Shown here in pieces: positions 10,960-30,526 of a stretch of 64,000 bases of DNA. The stretch is taken from contig CM030863.1 in NCBI GenBank assembly GCA_018105865.1, positions 2,547,601 to 2,611,600 of the forward strand, in the 5' to 3' direction. The first letter of the stretch is position 1. Each line of letters opens with the position of its first letter. Position numbers and translations under genes: made by a program. This stretch comes from Metaphire vulgaris (taxonomy: Eukaryota > Annelida > Clitellata > Crassiclitellata > Megascolecidae). The notes beneath the pieces were generated by a model that was given only the letters and a program-made list of their open reading frames with translations, was not told where the DNA came from and made no database searches.

Positions 10960-12600
10960 CACACCAAAGAGGTGAGAGTAACAATAATCAAGACGAATAG
11001 TAAGTTATTTTGTGGAAAAGAGGAGGAAGTATTATCAGATATAAATTGCAATAAAGAGTGTGTCCTGGAAATTCTGAGTCAAATGAAAACTGACAAAAGC
11101 CCTGGAATAGACAATATACATCCAAAATTTCTGTATGAGGTAAGACATGAGGTTAGTGAGGTAATAGCCACAATATTCAATATGTCACTTGAATCGGGAA
11201 TAGTCCCTAGGGACTGGAGGGATGCAGTAGTCACTCCTATATTCAAAAAAGGGTAACCGTGGGGAGCCTGGAAATTATAGACCAGTGAGCCTGACCTGTA
11301 TAATAGGCAAAGTTCTGGAAAAAATAATAAAAGCAAATATATTGGACCATCTTATGAGACACAAGATTTTAAAGGATAGCCAACATGGGTTTATTAAAGG
11401 AAGATCTTGCTTAACAAACATAGTAGACTTTTTAGAGGAGATTCATGACAAGCTAGACGAGGGAAAAGCAGTTGATGTAATATACCTGGACTTTGCAAAA
11501 GCATTCGATAAAGTACCTCATTCAAGACTGGCAGTCAAGCTTCAGGCCAGTGGAATTAGAGGTAAAGTTCTTGGATGGATAAAAATTGGCTTCAGAGCAC
11601 AAGACAGAAGGTAGGTATAAGAGGCAAGTATTCAGATTGGGCTGAGGTCATAAGTGGGGTGCCACAAGGTTCAGTGTTGGGACCTCTATTGTTTTTAATA
11701 TACATCAACGACATCGATGATGATATAATGTCAAAAATTTCAAAATTCGCTGATGACACAAAACTGTGTGGACAGAGTGATAGTGAAGCAGAAGCAAAAA
11801 TTTTACAACAAGACCTTAATAGACTATCCCAGTGGTCGGCAGATTGGCAAATGCTTTTTAATACAGATAAATGCTCGGTGATGCACATTGAGAAGAAGGG
11901 AACAGATCATGACTTTAAGTTATGTGGGAAGGGACTAAAAGTTACAAACGAGGAGAAAGATCTAGGGGTCATCATGCATAACAGCTTAAAGCCATCTAGG
12001 CAATGTGCAGAGGCAGCTAATAAGGCCAACAAAATTCTAGGTATGATCAAAAGAACGATAGTGAGCAGAGAGAAGGATGTAATAATAAGACTTTAAAAAA
12101 GTATTGTGTTCAAGTATGGTGTCCATTCCTGAAGAAAGACATAGAGACCTTAGAAAGAGTGCAACACAGAGCAACAAAGATGATCAAGGGATGTCATAAA
12201 CTAACCTATGAGGTAAGGCTAAATCACTGTGGATTGACAACCCTGGAAAAAAGAAGAGAGAGAGGGGGGATTTGACCGAGACATACAAAAAACTAACAAA
12301 CAAAGTGGAAATGCCAAGAGAAAGATTTTTTACAATGAAGCAGTATGATCGAACCAGAGGACACAGCATAAAACTGTTCAAGAAACGGGTTGGGAGACAT
12401 AAACAGCATTTTTTAGTGCAAGAGTGGTGGACAGATGGAATGAACTGGATGAGGGGATAGTAACGGCTACAACTGTAAACGAGTTCAAAATAAACCTCAG
12501 TAGTTTAGGATATTAGATTGGACGGGAACAACAGTGGTTCTCACACAGGGCAGTCCCTACTGAACCACTTTAAACCTTGTTATATTATTATTATATTATT
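10960..12600 (+). mobile_element. LINE retrotransposon, 5'-truncated and frameshifted
   Basis: Reverse transcriptase motifs appear in order over three frames: KSPGIDNIHPKFL, NYRPVSLTCIIGKVLEK, QHGFIKGRSCLTNIVDFLEE, YLDFAKAFDKVPH, GVPQGSVLGPLLFLIYINDI and the catalytic FADD near 11,747. The C-terminus VVDRWNELDEGIV and then EFKINLSSLGY ends near 12,510, followed by a UTR and an ATT-rich tail. Frameshifts near 11,254 and 11,605 and a stop near 12,095 make it inactive. The motif style is CR1/Rex-like. It lies just upstream of the first knottin cassette. Confidence 0.85.
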
Positions 12601-13011
12601 ATAATGTATTGGCAAAGAGTATCAGTTGAAGCTTATTAAGAATTTTCCATTGGTAAGAAACAGACATGAATCAAAATGATTAATAGCAACGAACTGAATA
12701 TATGCTAAACTAAAAGTTTAAAATTCAGTTGTATGCGCCTGCGGAAGTCGGAGGACATTTGCATCTAATTAGAAATTCAATCAGATATTCATCGCTCCCA
12801 TTGCATTAATATGAATCGCCTTATTGGATATTCGAAAGCTTCTTTAATAATACATCTATAATCTATTGTCACGCAAAGTGCAGTCAGACGTTCAAGGAGC
12901 AATTTATCAATCAGAGAGGGATTATCTCGTCTTTCAAAATCCGAAACTCGACAATTATTTCGCAAAGCGTTGTTTGGACTCGACCTCTCACTCTCAGCAT
13001 CGTCAGTCAGT

Positions 13012-13050
13012 ATGAAATTATTTGGTCTTGTTCTGGTTTTAGTCGTCTAA
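13012..13050 (+). other. Conserved 12-codon ORF upstream of knottin A
   Basis: An ATG follows cgtcagtcagt and reads MKLFGLVLVLVV, then TAA. It resembles a signal-peptide core. The same ORF lies upstream of every knottin copy (20,531; 25,415; 40,788; and minus strand 20,125). It may be an upstream ORF or a relic of a duplicated signal exon. Confidence 0.5.
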
Positions 13051-13822
13051 ATTTTTCATATCTTATCAACCGATTGTTATCTCAATGAACCGACAACTTT
13101 TAAGTTTGTAATTCATTGTGTTAAGAAAAATGTACCTTCTACCAGATGTTGACGGTAAAGTGTCTTCAAGGGAAATCGTGGCTGGAAAGAGATGTCAGAG
13201 TATTTAATGTTTATTCAAATTTGCTTAGAGAGAACATTTTGAAATGTCGAGAATCTTACGCAGAAGAGATTGAAAATTGACAAACTGTTGCAGTTAGGTT
13301 TCATTTCAATGTAGTGAAGATTGACATTTTGATTAAATATTTTACCGTTTGGCAAATCAACATGTTCACATTCTGTGCAGTTAACAGCATGCATACAGTA
13401 ATAATGAGAATACTAAAGAAGGTTAAGGCGTTTGAAATTAACGCTGCTCGCTAAAAGAACATAACAACCTACCTATAAAATCTATTCAACTCCTTTTTGT
13501 CCAGTGTGGTAAGAGTTACGGAATACGGGGTTGGGCACACTGACATTTTCGAACGAAAATTCCGAAGCGGCGAAAATAATACAAACATTCGAACATTCAG
13601 ACAGAGGAACTCCGACAAAACGGCGCAATTTTTCGAAAATTGTCATCGTAAATCATTCGGGAATGAAGTACCGAGTGCAAAAAAATATATGGGTTCAGTT
13701 GTGATCATTCTACTTACCCCTCCCCTAAAAATGTCAAAACAATTTTTCCCATCTTCCACGAATAATATTAGTAGCCCCTTTTCCCTAAAGGCTACGTCAA
13801 TGATAAAGAGGAAAATGGCACC

Positions 13823-13828
13823 TATAAC
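13823..13828 (+). promoter_or_regulatory. Putative TATA box of knottin A
   Basis: tataac in the context cacctataacgactg lies about 50 bases before the ATG, a plausible spacing for a start site roughly 20-25 bases upstream of the ATG. The other three intact copies keep the same box. Confidence 0.5.
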
Positions 13829-13875
13829 GACTGCTCTGTTCTTGTGTTTGTCCTAAGACAGCGTAACATTGAACG

Positions 13876-18019
<4,144 letters not shown>

Positions 18020-18118
18020 CGACTGTCTCTGCGTCTATTCCACAGGAACGATGCATGGAGTTGGCGTCAGTCGCAAGCCGAAAAATAAATTCATCAACAA
18101 CTTTTTCTCCAAATATTA

Positions 18119-18124
18119 AATAAA
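18119..18124 (+). terminator. Poly(A) signal of knottin A
   Basis: AATAAA lies about 100 bases after the stop in ccaaatattaaataaagagc, followed by a conserved cattcaactggttttcagag with a GT-rich end. The same block follows copies B and D. Confidence 0.6.
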
Positions 18125-18296
18125 GAGCATTGCATTCAACTGGTTTTCAGAGTAATCAACATATACAACGTCCTACCCTTTACGCGATATTTCTCGACAC
18201 CATCAATTCTGCCTGCTAAGTTTTCAGTCCAGTAAGTATTGGAGTTGAATGATAAGACGATAAATCTAGGTTTATATTCTAACGGAATAGTCTTGC

Positions 18297-18352
<56 letters not shown>

Positions 18353-18476
18353 TAATAATAATAATAAATATTATTATTATTAATGTTATAATTTTCGTAA
18401 ATTTATACAGCACTTTGTAAAATAGTGCAATACTAGCTACTTATTCTTATGTGCTAATAATACTACTAATAATAAC

Positions 18477-18546
<70 letters not shown>

Positions 18547-18565
18547 TAATAATAATAATAATAAC
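18297..18565. repeat. (AAT)n microsatellites
   Basis: Two AAT runs (about 18,297-18,365 and 18,470-18,565) surround a block that reads, inverted, like the block after the LINE fragment near 29,160-29,250. Confidence 0.9.
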
Positions 18566-19222
18566 AATATGACTTAAATTGGTCTAAGAGGCGAAATAAG
18601 CCTGTGTGAAAGACACTATGGTAACACTCCATATTCAATAACCTAGTTTCTCGGGTATCCATTCGAATATAAGTTCAGTCTAACGCAGCTGTTGATAAAA
18701 GTAATTCTGTTTTCAACGCAGTGAGATTCAGTTTTATTTGTGTTCTGCTCTAGTAAAAAAGTTAGGCCTAATCAAATTTGGAGATTGACTACTCATAACA
18801 TTTTGGTGTAATCCATGTATGCCCTGGCGTTTCTCTTATCCTTATCGCCGTATTGGTATACTGCAATGTGCTGGAGACAAGGATATTTTGAGCAGAAACC
18901 CGATCGTATTTGGCCTAAACCGTGTTTTTTTATCTGTAAAAAATGGTTCCCGGCCTTTCTATCGGCCTTTCTATCTATTGATAACGCGGCAGTGCTATTT
19001 ATGGTTCTCAGTAATAATTCCACTTTCCTACGCCAGTACGAGGGACAGGGTTGCCAAAGTAACGAAAGGGTTAACCGCTTGATAAATTCAGAGCAAAAAG
19101 ATTGCGTCGTCAACAGAACTTGCGACGCTACTTTAATTCTCCAAGAGTCCCGTAGAGAAATGCGTTCAGCCAACGTATGCCAAAAACATTAACTCAGCTG
19201 CGAAAGTGTGTTTTTGTCATAC

Positions 19223-20125
19223 CTTCCTCAGTGGCCGAGAGAAGGAATTCAAGTTGAAGAATGAAGACCAGTAGCATTTCATCGTTCAACGACCGTCAAA
19301 CGTGCGCTGCTTTAGGACAAACACAAGAACTGAGCAGTCGTTATAAGCGCCATTTTCCTCTGTATCATTGGCGCAGCCTTAGGAGTAAGGGAGCACGATG
19401 GGCAGGTTCCCTACTCGTATTATTGCTGGGATTACTTGTGGAATTTGCGCAAAACCGTTAAGAAATTTTTCAGGGTGGGGCGGGGTTCTTCAGTCTCGAT
19501 GTTTGAATGTTTCTATTCTCTTCGCCGCTTCAGATTTTTCGTCCGAAAATGTCAATGTGCCCCACCGCCTATTTCGTAACTCTGACTACCACACCGGGAC
19601 AAAAAGGAAGTGGAATAGATTTTAGAGGTAGGAAGTTATTTCTTAGAGAGCAGCGATAATTTCAAACGCCCGAACCTTCTTTAGTATTCTCATTTGTATG
19701 CACGATGTTAACTGCACAGAATTAGAACATTTTGATTTGCTAATCGGTAGAACATTTAAACAAAATGTAAATCTTCACCACATTTACATTCTGCCCAACT
19801 GCATCAGTTCTATTAATTTTCGATCTCTTCTGCAGAATATTCTCGATATTTCAAATCGTTCACTCTAAGCAAATGTGAATAAACATCAAATACTTCAACG
19901 TCTCTTTCCAGCAGCGATTTCCCTTGAAGATACATTAACGCCAACTTCTGGCAAAAGGCTTACTTAGCCTCCTAAACCACTTAAAATCACATTATTATAA
20001 GGTGCGTTTGTCTGAAAGCAATGAATTACAAACTTAAAAATTGTTGGTTCATTGACAAAGCAATCGGTTGATAAGATATAAAAAATTCAGACGACTAAAA
20101 CTAGAATCAGACCAAATAAATTCAT
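19223..20125 (-). pseudogene. Inverted knottin copy E, broken
   Basis: On the minus strand the cassette is recognisable from the 12-codon ORF (20125-20087) through the upstream block to exon 1 (19282-19223), which ends at the usual GTATGA donor. Exon 1 is 60 bases instead of 70, so the signal-peptide frame is lost. A matching exon 2 was not found; the sequence further left (18,600-19,200) corresponds to the inverted intron of copy C. Copies E and B are head to head around 20.13 kb. Confidence 0.7.
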
Positions 20126-20530
20126 ATTGACTGGCATCAGTGAAAGTTTATTAACTTTTTCATTGCTAAGTAACAGACATCAATCAAAATGATTAATAGC
20201 AACGGACTGAAGATTTGCTAAACTAAAAGATTAAAATTCAGTTGAAGACGCCTGCGTAAGTCGTAGGACATTTGCATCTAATTAGAAATACAATCAGATA
20301 TTCATCCTCTCATTGCATTAATATGAATCGCCTTATTGGATATTCGAAAGTTACTTTAATAATGCATCTATATAATCTAATGTCACGCAAAGTACAGTCA
20401 GCTTTTCAAGGAGCAATTTATCAATCAGAGAGCGATTCTCTCGTCTTTAAAAACCCGCGACTCGACAATTATTCGACAATTATTTCGCAAAGCGTTGTTT
20501 GGACTCGACCTCTCAGCATCGTCAGTCAGT

Positions 20531-20569
20531 ATGAAATTATTTGGTCTTATTCTGGTTTTAGTCGTCTAA
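20531..20569 (+). other. Conserved 12-codon ORF upstream of knottin B
   Basis: MKLFGLILVLVV followed by TAA, after cgtcagtcagt. A TATA-like tttaaaaa lies about 77 bases before the ATG in cgtctttaaaaacccgcg. See copy A for interpretation. Confidence 0.5.
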
Positions 20570-21355
20570 ATTTTTATATCTTATCAACCGATTGTTATCT
20601 CAATGAACCGACAATTTCTAAGTTTGTAATTCATTGCGTTCAGAAAAATGTACCTTCTACCAGATGTTGACGGTAAAGTGTCTTCAAGAAAAATCGTGGC
20701 TGGAAATACGGGAATACGGGAAAGAGATGTCAGAGTATTTAATGTTTATTCAAATTTGCTTAGAGAGAACATTTTAAAATGTCGAGAATCTTACGCAGAA
20801 GAGATTGAAAATTGACAAACTGTTGCAGTTGGGTTTCATTTCAATGTAGTGAAGATTGACATTTTGATTAAATATTTTACCGTTTGGCAAATCAACATGT
20901 TCACATTCTGTGCAGTTAACAGCATGCATACAGTAATAATGAGAATACTAAAGAAGGTTAAGGCGTTTGAAATTAACGCTGCTCGCTAAAAGAACATAGC
21001 AACCTACCTATATAATCTATTCAACTCCTTTTTGTCCCGTGTGGTAAGAGTTACGGAATACGGGGTTGGGCACACTGACATTTTCGAACGAAAATTCCGA
21101 AGCGGCGAAAATAATAGAAACATTCGAACATCCAGACAGAGGAACTCCGACAAAACGGCGCAATTTTTCGAAAAATTTCATCGTAAATCATTCGGGAATG
21201 AAGTACCGAGTGCAAAAATATATGGGTTCAGTTGTGATCATTCTACTTACCCCTCCCCTAAAAATGTCAAAACAATTTTTCCCATCTTCCACGAATAATA
21301 TTAGTAGCCCCTTTTTCCTAAAGGCTACGTCAATGATAAAGAGGAAAATGGCGCC

Positions 21356-21361
21356 TATAAC
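21356..21361 (+). promoter_or_regulatory. Putative TATA box of knottin B
   Basis: tataac in gcgcctataacgactg, about 50 bases before the ATG at 21,409, as in copies A, C and D. Confidence 0.5.
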
Positions 21362-21408
21362 GACTGCTCTGTTCTTGTGTTTGTCCTAAGACAGCGTAGC
21401 ATTGAACG

Positions 21409-21829
21409 ATGAAGTTCTGCCTGATTCTGCTGGTTTTCGTTCTTCAACTTCAATTCCTTCTCTCGGCCACCGAGGAAGGTATGACAAAAACACCCACATT
21501 CTCAGCTGATTAGATGTTTTTGGCATACGTTGGCTGAACCTATAAGTCTAAGGGACTCTCAGAGACTTAAAGCAACGTCGTAAGTTCTGTTGATGACGCA
21601 CATTTTGCATTCTAAAGTTATCATGCGGTTAACCCTTTCGTTAGCATGCCAACCCTATCCTACGTGCTAGTGTAACTATATTGAAAGTATCACTGAGAAC
21701 CGTCTATCAGTACGTCTAAATAGCCTAGCACTGCCGCGTTAACTATTCGTATTCTCGGAAAGCAGAATTACAAATTAATTCCCAGATTTATAATATAATG
21801 GAAGAGGAGTCCAGGTCACAGGAGATAGT

Positions 21830-21880
<51 letters not shown>

Positions 21881-22762
21881 ATAATAATAATATTAATAAT
21901 AATAATACTATTCTTGTCAGGGATTTAATGACCGCGACGTGATTTTTGTTTATGACTGTGTGATTTTTCTGATCTGATTTTGACAGCTTTCAAGCCCGAT
22001 CAAAGCGAACGTACGGCAAGTTCAGTTGTGCCCGCAATAATCTTTTACAGTGACAGAACGCGTTCATAAAAAATAGAGCTACTAGGTGTTGCGCGAAAAG
22101 ACAATTGTAAGAGAGAGAGACACACACACATTGTATTCTATGACGTTCATTGTGTTCGAATCTCGACATCATCGACATATCTGTTTTCTGGTGAGGGTTC
22201 TTTCTCTCAAAATAGATTTAGTTGACCCGAGCAATCGATTGCGTGATGGAAAGTCGTTTATGGCATTCAGAGTCAAATTGGGGGATCAGAGAAGTGAAAT
22301 ACTCGTCCTTCCCCTGAATAAACTACGTCACCAGGGACGCGCAGGTAAACCCAATCAGACGGAATTTCGAGGATTTCGCCTCAGTCAGAAGTTAGTCTAG
22401 ACTTCCGGTGTCCTAAAATGAATGGATACCAATTTTAATTATATTAGTAAATTACCCTGTAATGAAAAGCGTCAATGCCAAAACTTCGTGATTATAATAG
22501 ATGAGCTAAATCGCATAAATGTATGGCACCGCCAAATAGAGTGTCCTGACTACGCAGCCGCCGCTGCAATACTGAATAATGAAAGCTGTCGTTGCTTAAA
22601 TAATTCTTCAGGGCAGCCGAGGAGTGCGCTCAATGGTATCAACCTTGCAAGCTTGACCCCAAGCGTCCATCGGAGAAGTGCTGTGAAGGACATCGATGCA
22701 TGAGCGGTCTGGTGCATGGAAAAAGAAGATCATACTATTGTATGTTCATTCTCCCCGGCTGA
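21409..22762 (+). CDS. Secreted knottin-like peptide, copy B
   Basis: Exon 1 (21409-21478) gives a 23-residue leader beginning MKFCLILLVFVL and ending in phase 1. Exon 2 (22617-22762) follows cttcagggcag and ends at TGA, for 71 residues in all. The cysteine pattern is C-x6-C-x10-CC-x4-C-x13-C, a six-cysteine knottin-type framework. The second loop contains DPKRPSEK as in C and D. The last loop is three residues longer and basic (GKRRS). The intron carries an insertion of about 650 bases immediately before exon 2, absent from the other copies, yet the acceptor survives. Extracellular; target unknown. Confidence 0.7.
21830..21905. repeat. (ACT)n/(AAT)n microsatellite in knottin B intron
   Basis: ACT triplets followed by AAT triplets, at the position homologous to the much longer array in copy A. 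Confidence 0.9.
21960..22605. other. Unidentified insertion in the knottin B intron
   Basis: Compared with copies C and D, the block tttttgtttatgact is separated from exon 2 by about 650 extra bases. They include an open frame with five cysteines (from 22,422: PCNEKRQC to ESCRCLNN) that runs into exon 2 in another frame. No terminal repeats or known domain were recognised. Confidence 0.4.
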
Positions 22763-22862
22763 AGATGACGAGTGTCTCTGCGTCTATTCCACAGGAACGA
22801 CGCATGAACGTCAATAGCACGTCGAACAATAAATTCATCAAAAACTTGTCTTACAAATATTA

Positions 22863-22868
22863 AATAAA
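22863..22868 (+). terminator. Poly(A) signal of knottin B
   Basis: AATAAA in the conserved context attaaataaagagcattg, about 100 bases after the stop codon. Confidence 0.6.
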
Positions 22869-23039
22869 GAGCATTGCATTCAACTGGTTTTCAGAGTAAT
22901 CAGCATAAACAACTTCCTACCCGATGCCCTACTTACGAGCTGATTAAATGTGAAGGCGTAAGTAAGTAGGTAAACGCTCGTGAATTTCTATAGCGCTTGC
23001 GAGAACAGGAACCGTTTAGGTTGCTTATTCCTAGATGCC

Positions 23040-24880
23040 TAAAGATGGAGGCACAAGAAAATGTGGTTTTAATTCGTTTCAATCTCCTCTGAATTTTTGC
23101 ATATCTATAGCTTGCTGTATTTCCACAGGCCCACCATTTTGTGGCATTTCGAACGCTCTAGAATAAAATTGAGATGGAATATATTGACCGAAACTATTCT
23201 GGAACTATTTGACACATTGAAGATGGGGACACAAGAAAATGTGGTTTGACCGAAACTATTCTGGAACTATTTGACACATTGAAGATGGGGACACAAGAAA
23301 ATGTGGTTTTAATTCTTTTCAAACTCCTCTGAATTTTTGTATATCTATAGCTTGCTGTATTTCCATAGGCTCGCCATTTTGTGGCATTTCGAACGCTCTA
23401 GAATAAAATTGAGATGGAATATATTGACAATCCCGGAATGATTTGACGCATTAAAGATGGGGGCATAAGAAAATGTGGTTTTAATTCATTGCTTTCTCCT
23501 CTGGATTTTTGCATATCTAGGCTATACCTTGCTCTAACAATAGTCCTTCCATATTCTCACCATTTTGTGGCATTTCGACGCTCTAGAATAAAATTGAGAT
23601 GGGATATATTCACAATCCCGGAATGATTTGACGCATTAAAGACGGCGACACAAGAAAATGTGGTTTTAATTCGTTTCAACTTCTTCTGAATGTTTCGAAA
23701 TCTATAGCTTGCTGTAACAATAGTCCTTCCATAGGCTCACCACTTTGTGGCTTTTCGAACGCTTTAGAATAAAATTGAGATGGAATATATTGACAACACC
23801 GGAATTATTCGACGCATTAAATACGGGGACACAAGAAAATGTGGTTTTAATTCGTTTCAACTTCTTCTGAATGTTTCTAAATCTATATCTTGCTTTAACA
23901 ATGATCCTTCCATAGGCTCACCATTTTGTGGCATTCCGAACGCCTTAGAATAAAATTGAGATGGAATATATTTACATTTCCAAAATTATTCGACGCCTTA
24001 AAGATGGGGACACAAGAAAATGTGGTTTTAATTCGTTTCAAACTCCTCTGAATTTTTGTATATCCATAGATTGCTGTATTTCCATAGGCTCGCCATTTTG
24101 TGGCATTCCGAAAGCTCTAGAATAAAATTGAGATGAAATATATTGACAATCCCGGAATGATTTGACGCATTAAAGATGGGGACACAAGAAAATGTGGTTT
24201 TAATTCGTTTCAATCTTCTCTGAATTTTTGCATATCTATAGCGTGCTCTAACAATTTTCCTTCCATATTCTCACCACTTTGTGGCATTTTGAACGCTTTA
24301 GAATAAAATTGAGATGGAATATATTGGCAATTCCGAAATTATTCGAAGCGTTAAATACGGGGACACAAGAAAATGTGCTTTTAATTCGTTTCAACTTCTT
24401 CTGAATGTTTCTAAATCTATAGCTTGCTTTAACAATGGTCCTTCTATAGGCTCACCATTTTGTGGCCTTCCGAACGCCCTAGAATAAAATTGAGACGGAA
24501 TATATTGACAATTGCGGAATGATTTGACGCATTAAAGATGGGGACACAAGAAAATGTGGTTTTAATTCGTTTAAACCTCTTCTGAATGTTTCGAAATCTA
24601 TTGCTTGCTGTAACAATAGTCCTTCCATAGGCTCACCATTTTGTGGCATTCCGAACGCCCTAGAATAAAATTGAGATGGAATATATTGACAATTCCGAAA
24701 TGTTTTGACGCATTAAAGATGGGGAAACAAGCAAATGTGGTTTTAATTCGTTTCAATCTGCTCTGAATTTTTTTATATCTATAGCTTGCTGTATTTTCAT
24801 AAGCTCACCATTTTGTGGCATTTCGAACGCTCTATAATAAAATTGAGATGGAATATATTGACAATTCCGGAATGATTTGA
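23040..24880 (+). repeat. Tandem satellite, about 180-bp monomer
   Basis: About ten monomers share gatggggacacaagaaaatg, tggttttaattcgtttcaa, ccattttgtggcatttcgaa and agaataaaattgagatggaa. Spacings of the first motif are roughly 170-185 bases, with one short unit near 23,222-23,284. The array interrupts a repeat that is uninterrupted after copy D (gcttattcc before it, gaaatagacatag after it). Confidence 0.9.
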
Positions 24881-25414
24881 AATAGACATAGGCGAAGTTT
24901 AATGGTCAGCCGGGCAAAGACAATTCCAGGGATCAATCAGAGTGGGAGTGGGGAACCAGCAGGGAAGACAACGAAAAAAGAAACGGAAAGAGACTTACAA
25001 CTGCCTTGAAAAAATTGAGTTGTATTGGCATCAGTGCAGGTTTATTAAGAATTTTTCATTGCTAAGTAACAGACATCAATCAAAATGAATAATAGAAAGG
25101 AACTGAAGTTATGTTTAACTAAAAGAATACAATTAAGTTAAAGGCGCCTACGTAAGTCGTAGGACATTTGCATCTAATTAGAAATGCAATCAGATATTCA
25201 TCCCTCTCATTGCATTGATATGAATCGCTTTATTTGTTTTTCGACAGCTGATTTAATAATGCATCTATAATCTAATGTCACGCAAAGTACAGTCAGCTTT
25301 TCAAGGAGCAATTTATCAATCAGAGAGCGATTCTCTCGTCTTTAAAAACCCGCGACTCGACAATTATTTCGCAAAGCGTTGTTTGGACTCGACCTCTCAG
25401 CATCGTCAGTCAGT

Positions 25415-25453
25415 ATGAAATTATTTGGTCTTATTCTGGTTTTAGTCGCCTAA
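25415..25453 (+). other. Conserved 12-codon ORF upstream of knottin C
   Basis: MKLFGLILVLVA then TAA; the last codon differs from the other copies (Val to Ala). The upstream tttaaaaa TATA-like box is present. Confidence 0.5.
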
Positions 25454-26195
25454 ATGTTTTTATATTTTATCAACCGATTGTTATTTCAGTGAACCAAAAA
25501 ATTTTAAGTTTGTAATTCATTGCGTTAAGAAAAATGTACCTTCTACCAGATGTTGACGTTAAAGTGTGTCTTCAAGAGAAATCGTGGCTGGAAAGAGACG
25601 TTGAAGTATTTGATGTTTATTCAAATTTGCTTAGAGTGAACATTTTGAAATATCGAGAATATTCTGCAGAAGAGATTGAAAATTAATAGAACTGATGCAG
25701 TTGGGCAGAATGTAAATGTAGTGAAGATTTACATTTTGATTAAATATTTTACCGATTAGCAAATCAAAATGTTCACATTATGTGCAGTTAACATCGTGCA
25801 TACAAATGAGAATATTAAAGAAGGTTCAGGCGTTTGAAATTATCGCTGCTCTCTAAAAAAATAACTTCCTACCTCTAAAATCTATTCCACTTCCTTTTTG
25901 TCCCGGTGTGGTAGTCAGAGTTACGAAATAGAATACAAACATTCGAACATTCAGACAGAGAAACCCCGACAAAACGGCGCAATTTTTCGACAATTTTCAT
26001 CGTAAGTCCTTCGGGAACGAAGTACCGAAGGCATAAAAAATATATGGGTTAAGTTGTGGTCATTCTACTTACCCCTCCCCTAAAATGTCTAAACACTTTT
26101 GCCCATCTTCTACGAGTAATATTAGTAGGTACCTGCCCGTCACCCCTCCCCTTTTCTCCAAAGGCTACGCCAATGATTCAGGGGAAAATGGCGCC

Positions 26196-26201
26196 TATAA
26201 C
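26196..26201 (+). promoter_or_regulatory. Putative TATA box of knottin C
   Basis: tataac in gcgcctataaccac, about 47 bases before the ATG at 26,246. Confidence 0.45.
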
Positions 26202-26245
26202 CACTCTGTTCTTGTGTTTGTCCTAAGGCAGCGTAACATTGAACG

Positions 26246-29797
<3,552 letters not shown>

Positions 29798-30072
29798 AGA
29801 TAACGACTGTCTCAACGTCTACTACACAGGAACTATGCATGGAGTTGGCGTCAGACGCAAACCGAAACATAAATTCATCAACAACTTTTCCTTCAAATAT
29901 TAATTAAAGAGCATTGCATTCAACTGGTTTTCAGAGTCATCAGCACATACAACGTCCTACCCAATGCCTTACTTCAAGAGCTCATTAAATGTGAAGGCGT
30001 AAGTAAGTAAGTAGGCAAACGCTCGTGAATATCTGTAGCGCTTGCGAGAGAAGGAACCGTAGAGGTTGCTTA

Positions 30073-30152
30073 TTAACCTCTTAACTGGGGATCCCGGATA
30101 TATCCGTCCATTTTACATTGAGTTACAGTTAAATACACGGTTAAGGGGTTAA
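30073..30152. mobile_element. piggyBac-type MITE, 80 bp
   Basis: It starts ttaacctcttaactg and ends ggttaaggggttaa, with TTAA at both edges as in piggyBac elements. The core is gggatcccggatatatccg. Unit 2 lacks it at the corresponding place (about 42,895). A sister copy is at 62,302. Confidence 0.75.
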
Positions 30153-30526
30153 TAGTCGCTCAAACTTCCGTTGAAATAGACATAGCCGAAGTTTTACTTT
30201 AGTGGCCAGTTCCAGACATCAGTCAGATTGGGAGTGGAGAAGCAGGAAAGCAGACTATGAAAATTGAACCCTACAACTGCCTTCAAGCAAAATTCAGTTG
30301 TTCTCCAATAGCATCCAATCCTGCAGAAATTGTTGAAATTCTTATATTCTTAGCCTAGCATGATAACTGTACGTCGCCTGTTATCATTGTGCAAGTATTT
30401 GGATTTAAGCCATTGGCGTAACCGCAGATATGCACGGGTCCGACCCTTTTTCTGGATGGAAGTAGTCATGGGAGTTGCGCAAAACCATTGAGGTGTTGTT
30501 TCTCGTGGGCCAGGGGGTAGGTAGAA

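Noticed and set aside
18793..19192. Overlapping frames of 125-126 codons on both strands
   Set aside because: The segment is the inverted intron and flank of the knottin cassette (compare 27,340-27,430 and 26,350-26,450), not coding.
22086..22400. 104-codon frame in the knottin B insertion
   Set aside because: Unremarkable composition, no splice or homology support.
23040..24880. Possible CRISPR-like array
   Set aside because: Units of about 180 bases are head-to-tail satellite monomers without unique spacers, in a eukaryotic genome.
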